DNA from: Lyngbya sp. CCAP 1446/10
GTDB lineage: Bacteria; Cyanobacteriota; Cyanobacteriia; Cyanobacteriales; Microcoleaceae
Length of the DNA: 64,000 nucleotides
Reading direction: 5' to 3'
Assembly: GCF_026130175.1 (NCBI RefSeq)
Contig: NZ_JAIGNI010000015.1
Location: 1 to 64,000 of the forward strand
Shown here: positions 55,262-63,857 of the stretch, piece by piece
How positions within the stretch are numbered: the stretch's first letter is position 1
Layout of the letters: every line of letters starts with the position of its first letter
The notes under the pieces: generated by a model
Seen by the model: the letters and a program-made list of their open reading frames with translations, nothing else
The model's database searches: none
What the model was told of the DNA's origin: nothing
Position numbers and translations under genes: made by a program

Positions 55262-55332
55262 CCAGAAACCGGGTTTTTTGCGATATCCTTCGCTGTACTC
55301 CACAGATTAAGTAAAAAACCCGGTTTCTTTGT
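55262..55332. repeat. Hairpin of the AGAAACCGGGTTTTT family
   Basis: AGAAACCGGGTTTTTTGC and the reverse complement AAAAAACCCGGTTTCT about 40 bases apart. Another locus is 57637-57787. The whole region 55085-55454 is otherwise without a credible gene. Confidence 0.85.
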
Positions 55333-55454
55333 CGGGAGTTCATCCACGAGTGCAAAAATAAATCGAGTCACCAGAGACGACCAAAAAAGTGAAAAAGAAA
55401 AAAGAGTAAAGAGCAAAAGGGCAAAAGAGCAAAGAAGAGTCCTCGCGGGGAAAA

Positions 55455-56078
55455 CTAGGACGACGAAGAAACCAAAGCAACCGCTACGCGAAAACCCCTG
55501 AACCTCCACCTGTAGTCCGCCAAGCCGTAGTTACGATAGGCACTCCGGCAATGAACCGCATAGTAGTTCCAGGAACCACCACGCTGCACCCGGTTTTTAC
55601 TATCTCCACCACTTTCCCAAGCACTTCCGTCAGTCGGCGCACCGCTATAATTATCGTGCCAAACATCTTGACACCATTCCCAGACATCCCCGTGCATATC
55701 ATAAAGTCCAAAGCTATTAGGCGGAAAACTACCCACAGCAGTTGTTTTTTCACGATAGATTCCCTTCGGTGTCGAACCGTAGGATTGATTCCCCTTATAA
55801 TTAACTAAATCCGGGGTAATAGTGTCCCCAAAATAAAAAGGTGTAGTGGTTCCTGCACGACAAGCATATTCCCATTTTGCCTCACTAGGCAATCTATAAT
55901 TGCGTCCAGTAAGTTGAGATAACCTAGCACAAAATTCTATAGAATCATCCCAAGATACTTTCTCAACAGGCAAATCATCACCTTTAAATTTAGACGGATT
56001 GGGATTGAGGTCAATCTTGACTTTCGGTAAACCTGCCACAGCCCGCCACCCGACCTGAGTTATTTCATAATTTCCCAT
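55455..56078 (-). CDS. FGE-sulfatase (formylglycine-generating-enzyme-like) domain protein, N-terminally truncated
   Basis: A 207-residue protein starting [19 protein letters not shown], in the middle of the domain: family members normally have about 60 residues before this point (GGTFxMGS). [52 protein letters not shown] and [18 protein letters not shown] follow. Many cyanobacterial relatives are fused behind a Ser/Thr kinase, and such a kinase lies 127 bases upstream, so this is probably a split and deleted former fusion. The C-terminal end resembles a retroelement variable region (see findings). Confidence 0.8.
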   Translation of the reverse strand: MGNYEITQVGWRAVAGLPKVKIDLNPNPSKFKGDDLPVEKVSWDDSIEFCARLSQLTGRNYRLPSEAKWEYACRAGTTTPFYFGDTITPDLVNYKGNQSYGSTPKGIYREKTTAVGSFPPNSFGLYDMHGDVWEWCQDVWHDNYSGAPTDGSAWESGGDSKNRVQRGGSWNYYAVHCRSAYRNYGLADYRWRFRGFRVAVALVSSSS

Positions 56079-56205
56079 ACCAATACTTCGGACAGTTTTA
56101 GATATAGTCGAGTCTCCGAAACCATTGCTGGCTATATTTTGGATTATTTTTTCAATGTTTAAGTTCAGCCCTAAGTTTCAGAAAATGCGTAAAAAAGGGC
56201 AGGGC

Positions 56206-57243
56206 TTAGTCCGTAAGGCTTACAAGGCCATTAAAAAACCCTCCGAAGAATTGCCATACAAAAAGTAAAAAAATGAGCGACATTAATAACAGTATGGTGT
56301 TGAAAACTAAACGGATAAGTCCTAATCCAGCTAAACGGACGAATTGTAAAAAGCCTCGCCTTGTCGGCGGCGGTGGCGGTGGTGTTGGTGTCGGTGTCGG
56401 TGCCGGTGGTGGTGTAGGAGGCGGCGACAAAGATAAAATTGCTTGCAATGCTTGCTCTGCATTTTGATAACGCTGACTGAAATGGTCGCGCACCATTTTA
56501 TCTAACACATTTGCTAAATTATTACTGACTTGCGCTTGATTTCGCCAAATAATTTCTCCCGTCTGCGGATCTTCTGGTAAGGTATAAGGAGCTTGACCAG
56601 TCAATGCTTGAATCCCAATCATCCCCACTGCATAAATATCGCTACACAGTTTAGGTTTGCCCTTCGCTTGTTCACTGGGCATATAACCCGAAGTACCAAT
56701 GCCAACGGTGAAGCTAGTTTGTCCTTGAGCATTAACAACCATTGTGCTAATTTCCTTGACCGCTCCGAAATCAATCAAGATAATTTTACCATCTTGGCGG
56801 CGCATTAAATTAGCAGGTTTCAAGTCGCGATGAATCACATTTTGCTGATGAACAATGGCTAAAATTGCTAAGATATCGTGCAATAATTTAATACTATAGG
56901 ATTCGCTTAATTTTTTTCCTAGAATCAGTTCTTTGGTAAGGTCATGTCCTTCGATCAAATCTTGCACCAAATAAAATTCGCCATTTTCCTCAAAGTGGGC
57001 GGAAAGGCTGGGGATTTGGTCGTGTAGCTTACCCAATTTATACAGGGTTTCGGCTTCTTTGTCGAACAAGCCTTTGGCAATTAGTAAGTCGGCGGGTTTT
57101 AGGCTTTTCGGTTTAAGATGTTTGACAACGCACTGGGGCTGTCCGGGTAAGTCTAAATCTTTGGCGAGGTAGGTGTCGCCAAAAGCGCCTTGTCCCAAGA
57201 ATTCGATAATTTGATAATGATTGCGGAGGGTACGATCCAGCAT
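56206..57243 (-). CDS. Serine/threonine protein kinase with C-terminal membrane anchor
   Basis: A 345-residue kinase. The Gly loop is LGQGAFGDTYLAKD, the catalytic loop is HRDLKPANLM, and the Mg loop is IDFGAVKE. The activation segment ends GTSGYMPSEQ. A proline/threonine linker (PPPTPPPAPTPTPTPPPPPP) is followed by RRGFLQFVRLAG and a membrane helix (FNTILLLMSLIFLLFVWQF). In related cyanobacterial proteins the linker continues into an FGE domain; here it ends shortly after the helix, before the truncated FGE gene. The invariant Lys is in CVVKHL. Confidence 0.93.
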   Translation of the reverse strand: MLDRTLRNHYQIIEFLGQGAFGDTYLAKDLDLPGQPQCVVKHLKPKSLKPADLLIAKGLFDKEAETLYKLGKLHDQIPSLSAHFEENGEFYLVQDLIEGHDLTKELILGKKLSESYSIKLLHDILAILAIVHQQNVIHRDLKPANLMRRQDGKIILIDFGAVKEISTMVVNAQGQTSFTVGIGTSGYMPSEQAKGKPKLCSDIYAVGMIGIQALTGQAPYTLPEDPQTGEIIWRNQAQVSNNLANVLDKMVRDHFSQRYQNAEQALQAILSLSPPPTPPPAPTPTPTPPPPPPTRRGFLQFVRLAGLGLIRLVFNTILLLMSLIFLLFVWQFFGGFFNGLVSLTD

Positions 57244-57299
57244 AGTATTCAGGGAATGCAGTGGAAGTTAGGATATATTGTCGCACAAAAAGTAATGAG

Positions 57300-57611
57300 A
57301 TGCTTAAATTCAGAATCGTTGCCGCATTTATACTGCTAATTAGTGCCAGTTGTTCAACTCCCGCACAATCACAAAATCCTGCACAAGTAAAGCCAAATAA
57401 CTCTTTAGTTCAACTCCAGCCAACCCGCGAACAAATCCTCAATGCTTGCGTGATCAATCGCGCGGAAACTCTGCCAAATCCTTTTACGGATGTGCCATCA
57501 AATCACTGGGCTTACAAAGCTGTTTTGACGATGTATTATTGCGGCGCTTACCGAGAAGCAACTGCACCTGCTTTAATTCAAGAATTGCTCGAATCACCAC
57601 AAATCAATTGA
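57300..57611 (+). CDS. Small lipoprotein with one SLH-like motif
   Basis: A 103-residue protein with signal and lipobox (AFILLISASC, Cys about residue 18). FTDVPSNHWAYKAVLTMYYC is a recognisable S-layer-homology half-motif. It starts divergently from the kinase gene. SLH motifs anchor proteins to the outer envelope or porins; a single one is weak. The function is unknown. Confidence 0.7.
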   Translation: MLKFRIVAAFILLISASCSTPAQSQNPAQVKPNNSLVQLQPTREQILNACVINRAETLPNPFTDVPSNHWAYKAVLTMYYCGAYREATAPALIQELLESPQIN

Positions 57612-57636
57612 CTATCCCGCATTTCATCAGAGGCCA

Positions 57637-57787
57637 GAAACCGGGTTTTTTACGACAATACTTGTTGAAAATCATAAATCTCGTAAAAAACCCGGTTTCT
57701 TAGTTCGCAGTATCAAGGCCAAAGAAACCGGGTTTTTGAGAGTTTTAGGGTGTGGTAACGAAGTATTTCGTAAAAACCCGGTTTCTG
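57637..57787. repeat. Cluster of AGAAACCGGGTTTTT hairpin units
   Basis: Four half-sites (two AGAAACCGGGTTTTT and two complements) in 150 bases, forming two hairpins back to back. They lie between the SLH-like gene and DUF3146. Also present at 55262-55332. Confidence 0.88.
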
Positions 57788-57791
57788 AATA

Positions 57792-58058
57792 TTAAAACTG
57801 AGCCCGAACCGTGAACGAATAATCGCCACCTGGTTCAAGCTGATAATCCCATTTTTCCAGAAAACGGTGCAGCGGTTCTTGAATCAATGCCCTACCCTGA
57901 GATGGTTCAAGAATCAGTGTTTTTTCCTCCCGAAAACGCCATTGAAAGTGCCACTCAAAACTGCCGGCAGTCACTTCACCTTCAATCGTGCCTTTTAGCC
58001 AAGATTGACCCGTAACTCGGACATGGGCTGTAGTTTCCGGCAAACGTCTCGAACTCAC
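57792..58058 (-). CDS. DUF3146 protein
   Basis: An 88-residue soluble protein starting MSSRRLPETTAHVRVTGQSW and ending EPGGDYSFTVRAQF, matching the cyanobacterial DUF3146 family as I recall it. Function unknown. Its start overlaps the end of pth by four bases (ATGA type), so it is translationally coupled to it. Confidence 0.8.
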   Translation of the reverse strand: MSSRRLPETTAHVRVTGQSWLKGTIEGEVTAGSFEWHFQWRFREEKTLILEPSQGRALIQEPLHRFLEKWDYQLEPGGDYSFTVRAQF

Positions 58059-58717
58059 CTTTTTGTTTCCGCGCTTGTTTCTGCAATGGTACGATTGTTG
58101 TAAAGACTCATGGCTTTTTCTACTCCCTGATGGAGGCTAAGTTCCACAGCTTCTACAACTAATTTAAGCATTTTTTCTACTAATTGACTTTCCTCTGAGG
58201 AAAATTTTCCTAATACGAAGGAAATCGTATCTTTGTCGTTTTTAGCAGGATCGTTTTGAGGTTTGCCAATGCCAATCCGCAATCTGGGAAATTTGTCGGT
58301 GCCCAAATGAGCAATTGTCGATTTCATACCGTTGTGCCCGCCCGCTGAACCGGCCAGCCGCATTCTCATTTTGCCGATCGGCAAATCCATATCGTCGTAT
58401 ACTACTAATACGGACTGTGGAGGTATTTTGTACCAATCTGTGGCCGCCCGAATCGATTGGCCAGACAGGTTCATGTACGTCAGCGGTTTCAGCAAGCGGA
58501 TTTTCTGTCCCCGCGGCCGATTTCCCTCGCCAAATATTCCTTGAAATTTGCGGTTTTCTGACAGGGAAATTTGCCAAGATTTAGCGAAGGCATCTACTGC
58601 ATTAAAGCCGATATTGTGTCGCGTGCGATCGTACTTTGGTTCAGGATTCCCCAAACCCACAATTAGCTGGGGAATTACTAACTCCGCTGGTGTTTCCGAT
58701 TTCTGAGTGTTGTTCAT
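58055..58717 (-). CDS. pth: Peptidyl-tRNA hydrolase
   Basis: A 220-residue enzyme that releases peptides from prematurely dissociated peptidyl-tRNA. LIVGLGNPEPKYDRTRHNIG (catalytic His in RHN), LKPLTYMNLSGQS, YDDMDLPIGKMRMR and GSAGGHNGMKS are all conserved. It follows tatA directly (start codon adjacent to the tatA stop) and overlaps DUF3146. Confidence 0.97.
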   Translation of the reverse strand: MNNTQKSETPAELVIPQLIVGLGNPEPKYDRTRHNIGFNAVDAFAKSWQISLSENRKFQGIFGEGNRPRGQKIRLLKPLTYMNLSGQSIRAATDWYKIPPQSVLVVYDDMDLPIGKMRMRLAGSAGGHNGMKSTIAHLGTDKFPRLRIGIGKPQNDPAKNDKDTISFVLGKFSSEESQLVEKMLKLVVEAVELSLHQGVEKAMSLYNNRTIAETSAETKR

Positions 58718-58975
58718 CTAACTGTTTGTGCTATCTTCCTTAGCAGCAGCCGCGAGTTTTTCTGGTTCCGGCTTTTTGGTAGTTGCTACTGCTTCTTCTA
58801 GCTGCTTGGTTTCCCGCGTAAACTCCGACTCAAAATCCCGCGAAGCATCTTGAAAACCCCGAAGTGCTTTCCCGAAACTCCGACCAATTTCTGGCAACTT
58901 TTTTGGGCCGAATACCAACAGGGCGATGGTAAAAATCACTGCCATTTCCGGCAAACCAATGCCAAAAATATTCAT
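58718..58975 (-). CDS. tatA: Twin-arginine translocase subunit, TatA/E type
   Basis: An 85-residue protein with a short N-terminal helix (FGIGLPEMAVIFTIALLVFG), the hinge FGPKKLPEIGRSFGKAL and an acidic amphipathic tail. TatA-type proteins form the channel of the Tat pathway in thylakoid or plasma membranes. Located between psbH and pth. Confidence 0.93.
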   Translation of the reverse strand: MNIFGIGLPEMAVIFTIALLVFGPKKLPEIGRSFGKALRGFQDASRDFESEFTRETKQLEEAVATTKKPEPEKLAAAAKEDSTNS

Positions 58976-59122
58976 TTTTTGTCTCCGGTAATTTGTTTAA
59001 TTAGTTAGCATTTAATTACGAGGGACTAACGGGAAAGGGCAAGGGAAAATGGGAAAACTTAGCTTTTACCATTTCTCCTCCACCCTCAGCTTTTACTGTT
59101 AGCCTTAATTTTCGCTCAAATT

Positions 59123-59326
59123 CTAGCGGCCGAGACTCGACCAATCAACATCCACATTCTCTAGAATCAGAGAAGAGTTGTAGATTTGCAAAATAATCAA
59201 CAAGAACACGAAAAACAATCCGATGAAAACGCTCATCAACAGGGTGGTTCCCCAACCTGGGGCTACCTTGCCGTATTCTGAGTTAAGGGGTTTGAGTATA
59301 TCTCCTAACCAAGTCCGCTGTGCCAT
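59123..59326 (-). CDS. psbH: Photosystem II 10 kDa phosphoprotein-like subunit PsbH
   Basis: A 67-residue single-helix PSII subunit: [40 protein letters not shown]. It lacks the phosphorylated N-terminal extension of chloroplast PsbH, as usual for cyanobacteria. psbN is divergent, 211 bases away, the classic psbH-psbN pairing. Confidence 0.98.
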   Translation of the reverse strand: MAQRTWLGDILKPLNSEYGKVAPGWGTTLLMSVFIGLFFVFLLIILQIYNSSLILENVDVDWSSLGR

Positions 59327-59537
59327 AAGTCACCTACAATGAATCTCTACAGAAAAGTTTGACATACTTCCACCGCTAATTGCGATCGCAATTTCTCAGA
59401 AATGCGGCAGGGGGACTGAAAACAGCGGGAGTGGGCTCGGCTGCCTTACCGTACTGCGCGTAAAATCACTAGACTTTTAGACAGATTGTTATTTTTTGTA
59501 ATATTATAGAGGGGATCACTCATAATCGATCGCAAAT

Positions 59538-59669
59538 ATGGAACCAGCAGCAGTTCTCGGCATTTCTCTCGGTATCTGTCTGGTGGCAATCACCGGCTTC
59601 TCTATCTACACGGCTTTTGGCCCTCCCGCTAAGGAATTGAGAGATCCTTTTGAAGAACACGAAGACTAA
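59538..59669 (+). CDS. psbN: PsbN protein
   Basis: A 43-residue single-helix protein reading [15 protein letters not shown] and ending [15 protein letters not shown]. PsbN is not a stable PSII subunit but is needed for its assembly. ATG at 59538, TAA at 59667-59669. It is divergent from psbH, as in other cyanobacteria and chloroplasts. Confidence 0.97.
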   Translation: MEPAAVLGISLGICLVAITGFSIYTAFGPPAKELRDPFEEHED

Positions 59670-59975
59670 AAAAGAAGAAAGTTCGGCAGCGGATTTTGTA
59701 ACGGATGTAACGGATGGATGGATGTTCGGCAGCGGATGTAACTGATGTCAGAAAGAGGGAAGAAGAGATTTTCACAGTTTTCCTCTTCTGGCAATTCCCT
59801 CCTCTCCCCTGTCCCTCGTAGATATTCTGCTACCGGGATGCGATCGAACTTCTGTGCTGCGATCGACCGAAAGCCCCCAGTCAATGCTATATTCTTCAGA
59901 AATACCCTAAATCTATATTTAAAAAATCTATCTTCCAGTTAACGTAAAAAATATCAATTTTCAGGGAAAAGCATT
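59670..59975. other. 306-bp spacer before aroC, no gene seen
   Basis: It contains short direct repeats of GTTCGGCAGCGGAT (59682 and about 59724) and of GTAACGGATG, which also occur near 21130-21165. No hairpin or reading frame of note. Confidence 0.5.
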
Positions 59976-61076
59976 ATGGGCAATAGCTTCGGGCATCTAT
60001 TTCGGATTTCGACATTTGGGGAATCTCACGGCGGTGGTGTCGGGGTAGTCATTGACGGTTGTCCGCCCCTGGTTGCGATCGACGCTTCGGAAATTCAAGC
60101 GGAACTCGATCGCCGCCGCCCCGGACAAAGCAAAATTACCACGCCCCGCAAAGAAGCTGATACCTGCGAAATTCTGTCGGGCGTGTTTGAAGGCAAAACT
60201 CTGGGAACTCCGATCGCAATTTTAGTCCGCAATCAAGACACTCGCCCTCAAGATTACGGCGAAATGGCCACAACTTACCGCCCTTCCCACGCCGACGCTA
60301 CCTACGATGCTAAGTACGGAATTCGCAACTGGCAAGGCGGAGGTCGAAGTTCGGCGAGGGAAACTATTGGTAGAGTAGCAGCAGGGGCGATCGCCAAAAA
60401 AATTCTCTTCCAAGCCGCAGGCGTAGAAATAGTCGGCTACGTTAAACGCATCAAAGACTTAGAATGCGTCGCCGACCCAGACACTGTTACCTTAGAACAA
60501 GTAGAAAGCAACATTGTCCGCTGTCCCGATGCCGACTGCGCCGAAAGAATGATTGAACTAATCGAAAAAGTTCGCGACAGCGGAGATTCGATCGGCGGCG
60601 TAGTCGAATGCGTCGCCCGCAACGTACCCAAAGGCCTGGGAATGCCCGTATTCGACAAACTCGAAGCCGACTTAGCCAAAGCGATCATGTCCTTACCCGC
60701 TAGCAAAGGCTTTGAAATTGGTTCGGGCTTTGCCGGGACTCTGCTCAAGGGCAGCGAACACAATGATGAATACTATACTGATGAACAAGGAGAAATTCGC
60801 ACAGTAACGAATCGCTCCGGTGGAATTCAGGGTGGCATTGCTAACGGTGAAAATATCATTCTGCGGGCGGCTTTCAAGCCAACTGCGACAATTCGGCAGC
60901 AGCAGCGCACTGTGACCCGAGAGGGTGAAGCAACACTGCTAGCAGCCAAAGGACGGCACGATGCTTGCGTTTTACCAAGAGCTGTGCCAATGGTCGAAGC
61001 AATGGTAGCTTTAGTGTTGTGCGACCATCTGCTGCGCCATCACGGACAATGTGGAACCTTAAAGTCTGAATTTTAA
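59976..61076 (+). CDS. aroC: Chorismate synthase
   Basis: A 366-residue FMN-dependent enzyme finishing the shikimate pathway. [19 protein letters not shown] is the family start. [33 protein letters not shown] and [12 protein letters not shown] are conserved FMN- or substrate-binding blocks. It ends one base before the next gene. Confidence 0.98.
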   Translation: MGNSFGHLFRISTFGESHGGGVGVVIDGCPPLVAIDASEIQAELDRRRPGQSKITTPRKEADTCEILSGVFEGKTLGTPIAILVRNQDTRPQDYGEMATTYRPSHADATYDAKYGIRNWQGGGRSSARETIGRVAAGAIAKKILFQAAGVEIVGYVKRIKDLECVADPDTVTLEQVESNIVRCPDADCAERMIELIEKVRDSGDSIGGVVECVARNVPKGLGMPVFDKLEADLAKAIMSLPASKGFEIGSGFAGTLLKGSEHNDEYYTDEQGEIRTVTNRSGGIQGGIANGENIILRAAFKPTATIRQQQRTVTREGEATLLAAKGRHDACVLPRAVPMVEAMVALVLCDHLLRHHGQCGTLKSEF

Positions 61077-61077
61077 A

Positions 61078-61989
61078 ATGGAAATCAGCTTGTCCTCTGT
61101 AGTGGCAAATCCCGTTGATTGCCCTCAACCCTCCGAAGCAATAAAAGGTATAGATGATTTTGTAGTACAGTTCTGGGGCGTCCGGGGCAGTGTTCCGACA
61201 CCAGGATCGGAAACTGTTCGCTACGGCGGAAATACTTCTTGTTTGGAAATGCGAGTCGGTGGAAAACGCTTGATTTTTGACGGCGGAACTGGCTTGCGGA
61301 TGCTGGGAGACCAGTTGATGCAAGAAATGCCGATACAAGCTTATATGTTTTTTACTCACTACCACTGGGATCACATTCAAGGTTTCCCGCTGTTCGCCCC
61401 AGCTTTTATCCGCGGCAATAGGTTTGATATTTATGGGGCGATTCCGCCGGATGGAGATTGTCTGAAACGGCACTTCGTCGAACGGGTTCTGCACTCGAAT
61501 TCGCCGGTGCCGCTTATGGGTTTGCCGGCAGATTTGAATTTTCACGAGATCAATCACAACCAGACGATGATGCTGGATGATATTGAGATTAGGACTGGTT
61601 CTCTTAATCACCCGAATACTGCGATGGGATATCGGGTGACTTGGCAGGGACGTTCTGTTGTTTACTGTTCGGATACTGAACATTTTCCCGATCGACTCGA
61701 TGAGAATATTTATAATCTAGCCCTCGATGCTGACGTGCTGATCTACGATGCGATGTACACCGACGAGGAATATCACAACCCGAAGTCTCCGAAGGTGGGT
61801 TGGGGACACTCGACTTGGCAGGAAGCGGTGAGAATGGCTAAGGAAGCGCGGGTGAAACGGGTGGTGATTTTTCACCATGATCCGGCTCATACTGACGATT
61901 TTCTCGATCGCATCGCCGAAGAGGTACAAATCGCTTTTCCCAAGGCTGTCATGGCCCGCGAGGGTCTTATTTTGCCGATCGGCTTCTGA
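61078..61989 (+). CDS. Metallo-beta-lactamase-fold hydrolase
   Basis: A 303-residue protein with FWGVRGSVPTPGSETVRYGG, THYHWDHIQGFPLF (HxHxDH), YCSDTEHF and FHHDPAHTDD. The long N-terminal motif and the SDTE metal site resemble the PhnP/RNase Z-like and cyclic-phosphodiesterase-like group. The substrate is unknown. It follows aroC with one base between the stop and this ATG, so they are probably co-transcribed. Confidence 0.9.
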   Translation: MEISLSSVVANPVDCPQPSEAIKGIDDFVVQFWGVRGSVPTPGSETVRYGGNTSCLEMRVGGKRLIFDGGTGLRMLGDQLMQEMPIQAYMFFTHYHWDHIQGFPLFAPAFIRGNRFDIYGAIPPDGDCLKRHFVERVLHSNSPVPLMGLPADLNFHEINHNQTMMLDDIEIRTGSLNHPNTAMGYRVTWQGRSVVYCSDTEHFPDRLDENIYNLALDADVLIYDAMYTDEEYHNPKSPKVGWGHSTWQEAVRMAKEARVKRVVIFHHDPAHTDDFLDRIAEEVQIAFPKAVMAREGLILPIGF

Positions 61990-62037
61990 ACTTTCGTCGG
62001 TACGATCAATCGTATCTTTGTCAAACCATCATTTGAT

Positions 62038-62080
62038 GTGGAGCAGGTCTTGCGGCCTGCTCCACAACTTTTTTATTTTT
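62038..62080 (+). terminator. Terminator after the aroC-hydrolase pair
   Basis: GTGGAGCAGG and CCTGCTCCAC, a perfect 10-bp stem with an eight-base loop and a T-rich tail. Confidence 0.93.
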
Positions 62081-62788
62081 AGCAATTACTGTTAGTGCGT
62101 GGTATAATTCTGGGCTAGTAACTTTTTAGGAAGAATATTTAAGTTTTTTTTGATTGTTTTACCCGCTCTTATTTGAGAATATCGGCAAAATTAGCAGTTG
62201 GTTAATCGCGATCGGGAGTTTAGCCGATCGATCCTGCGGGCTTGATGGCTTCGTTGAGCGTAATTGCGATCGGTTTGAATGTGCCGTCAGAAGAAGTATC
62301 GAGTTTGAGGGCATCTCAGATGAGAGCGAAGTGCCGTACAACCTGCGGGCGATCGCAGGATCGAGCAACAACGCACCCGCGCGATCGCTTCCGCAAAACG
62401 CACAGCAAGAAGTAAAATAATTGAAGGATTGCAGCAGGCGAAAAAGTGAAAGTTTTAAGTGTCAACAAACACGGCGAGGCTCCGCAAGATTTCACTCTCG
62501 CACGAGGCTCCCCTGATGGCAACAGACTTGGCTTGATCATCGTCATACCTGCAATTTTTTGAGTAATTCCTAAACAAAAAAGCTGAGGTTACAGTTAGGA
62601 AAAAACACAAGTTAGGTGCTTTTTTGGAAACATGAATATTTGCAACTCTGAAAAGCCGATCTGAGAGCTTTTCGCTACAATTTGAGTGATTTTTTCGCAG
62701 TCAATTTCATTCAAAAGAAAGAAACCATCGCTCTTTGGTTTGGGACTAGCTGCAACAGCAAAGTGAATGTTATGACTTGACTATCAAA
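62081..62788. other. About 700-bp spacer, no certain gene
   Basis: Several small frames exist, for example from an ATG near 62244 reading MASLSVIAIGLNVPSEEVSS and ending in a basic tail near 62415. None has a convincing ribosome site or family. It may be decayed coding sequence. GCGATCG motifs are frequent here. Confidence 0.3.
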
Positions 62789-63784
62789 ATGGGAAATTTA
62801 CGTTTTAGATCTTCATCAAATCAGTACAGATGGATTGCCCTAGGCAGTTTTGCTGTAATTATGGGTATTTCAGGGGCATTAGCCTACCGCCTAGCTCCGC
62901 TGCCGGGATTCCTGGCCCAAGGCACTCTGACTTCTAATAATCCGCCAGTAAAATTTTCGAGTACGGGCGCGACAATTCTCAAGCAGGGAGAGCAACTCAC
63001 TCCCGATGTTTTGCTGGCAGATAATGTTGTCAAAGCAGTGGCAGATGCAGTTAAGCTGTCGCCTCAGCAAATTCGACAAAATGCTAGCGTCAAGATTTCT
63101 AAGCCGGAAGAACCTCTACAGATTGCTGTTGGGTATCGCTCGCTTGATCGGGATCAAGCAGTGCAAACGGCGGATATGTTGATGAAGGGCATGGTTGAAA
63201 AAAGCCGCCTGATTAATAGATATCGGTGGCAATCAGTCAATCAGTCGCTCAACCAACGCTTGGCACAAGTCACTCAAGACCTCAAACAAGCTCAGCAAAA
63301 ACTCGACCAATACGAAAGAGAGCGCGCTCGCCTGTTGCAGCAAATGAAGCTTCAGCAAGACGTATACAACAAAACTCAACTGGCAATGGCGGATACGCAA
63401 GCGTCAGAAAAAGAAATGGTGAGCAGTTTTGCCGCCGCTACGGCGCCGCAAATTGTGGCGACGCCCACGAGCGATCCGACTGTGCCTCTAATTGTGGGAG
63501 TTGGCCTGCTGTTGGCGATTTTGGTGAGCCGCGGTTTGATTCCTTCGGTGGCTGATTGGCAGAACAAATCAGCTTTTCAGCGAGAAGAGAGCGAAAGACT
63601 CCAAAGTGCTTTGTACCGACTGATCAAAGAAGGCAGCGGCGAAATCACTCTGGTGCGGTTTGCGATGGAGACGCGGCTGTCGCCGGATGTCGCTCAGCGT
63701 TTTTTGAACCAACAAGCTGAAGTCTTTAATGCCAATTGCGAAATTAAAGACGATGGCAGCATTTTGTATCACTTCCACATTTAA
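62789..63784 (+). CDS. Wzz-like membrane protein with coiled coil
   Basis: A 331-residue protein with a membrane helix near each end of its outer part (about residues 16-35, IALGSFAVIMGISGALAYRL; about 232-250, PLIVGVGLLLAILVSRGLI). Between them is a coiled coil (VTQDLKQAQQKLDQYERE). The layout resembles polysaccharide co-polymerases of the Wzz type. After the second helix a cytosolic tail carries a winged-helix-like ITLVRFAMETRLSPDVAQRF. The start at ATG 62789 is preferred to a TTG four codons earlier. Function not certain. Confidence 0.7.
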   Translation: MGNLRFRSSSNQYRWIALGSFAVIMGISGALAYRLAPLPGFLAQGTLTSNNPPVKFSSTGATILKQGEQLTPDVLLADNVVKAVADAVKLSPQQIRQNASVKISKPEEPLQIAVGYRSLDRDQAVQTADMLMKGMVEKSRLINRYRWQSVNQSLNQRLAQVTQDLKQAQQKLDQYERERARLLQQMKLQQDVYNKTQLAMADTQASEKEMVSSFAAATAPQIVATPTSDPTVPLIVGVGLLLAILVSRGLIPSVADWQNKSAFQREESERLQSALYRLIKEGSGEITLVRFAMETRLSPDVAQRFLNQQAEVFNANCEIKDDGSILYHFHI

Positions 63785-63809
63785 AGGGCTGCGGGCGTGA
63801 CTGCCCCAC

Positions 63810-63857
63810 AAAAGAGTTTAGCCGATCGAGCAGTGGCTCGATCGGCTAAACTCTTTT
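63810..63857 (+). terminator. Strong terminator after the Wzz-like gene
   Basis: A perfect 21-bp stem (core AAGAGTTTAGCCGATCGAG) around the loop CAGTGG, with flanking A- and T-runs. The remaining 140 bases to the window end show no gene start. Confidence 0.93.

Noticed and set aside
55129-55509. 126-codon minus-strand frame downstream of the FGE gene
   Set aside because: It overlaps the FGE 3' end in another frame and reads through a hairpin repeat (KKPGFLLN). I considered a DGR accessory or reverse transcriptase, but there are no RT motifs.
56273-56467. Glycine-rich plus-strand frame (GGGGGVGVGVGAGGG)
   Set aside because: It is the antisense reading of the proline/threonine linker of the Ser/Thr kinase.
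62154-62420. 88-codon plus-strand frame between the hydrolase and the Wzz-like gene
   Set aside because: The composition is irregular, there is no ribosome site, and competing frames are equally open; not enough to call a gene.
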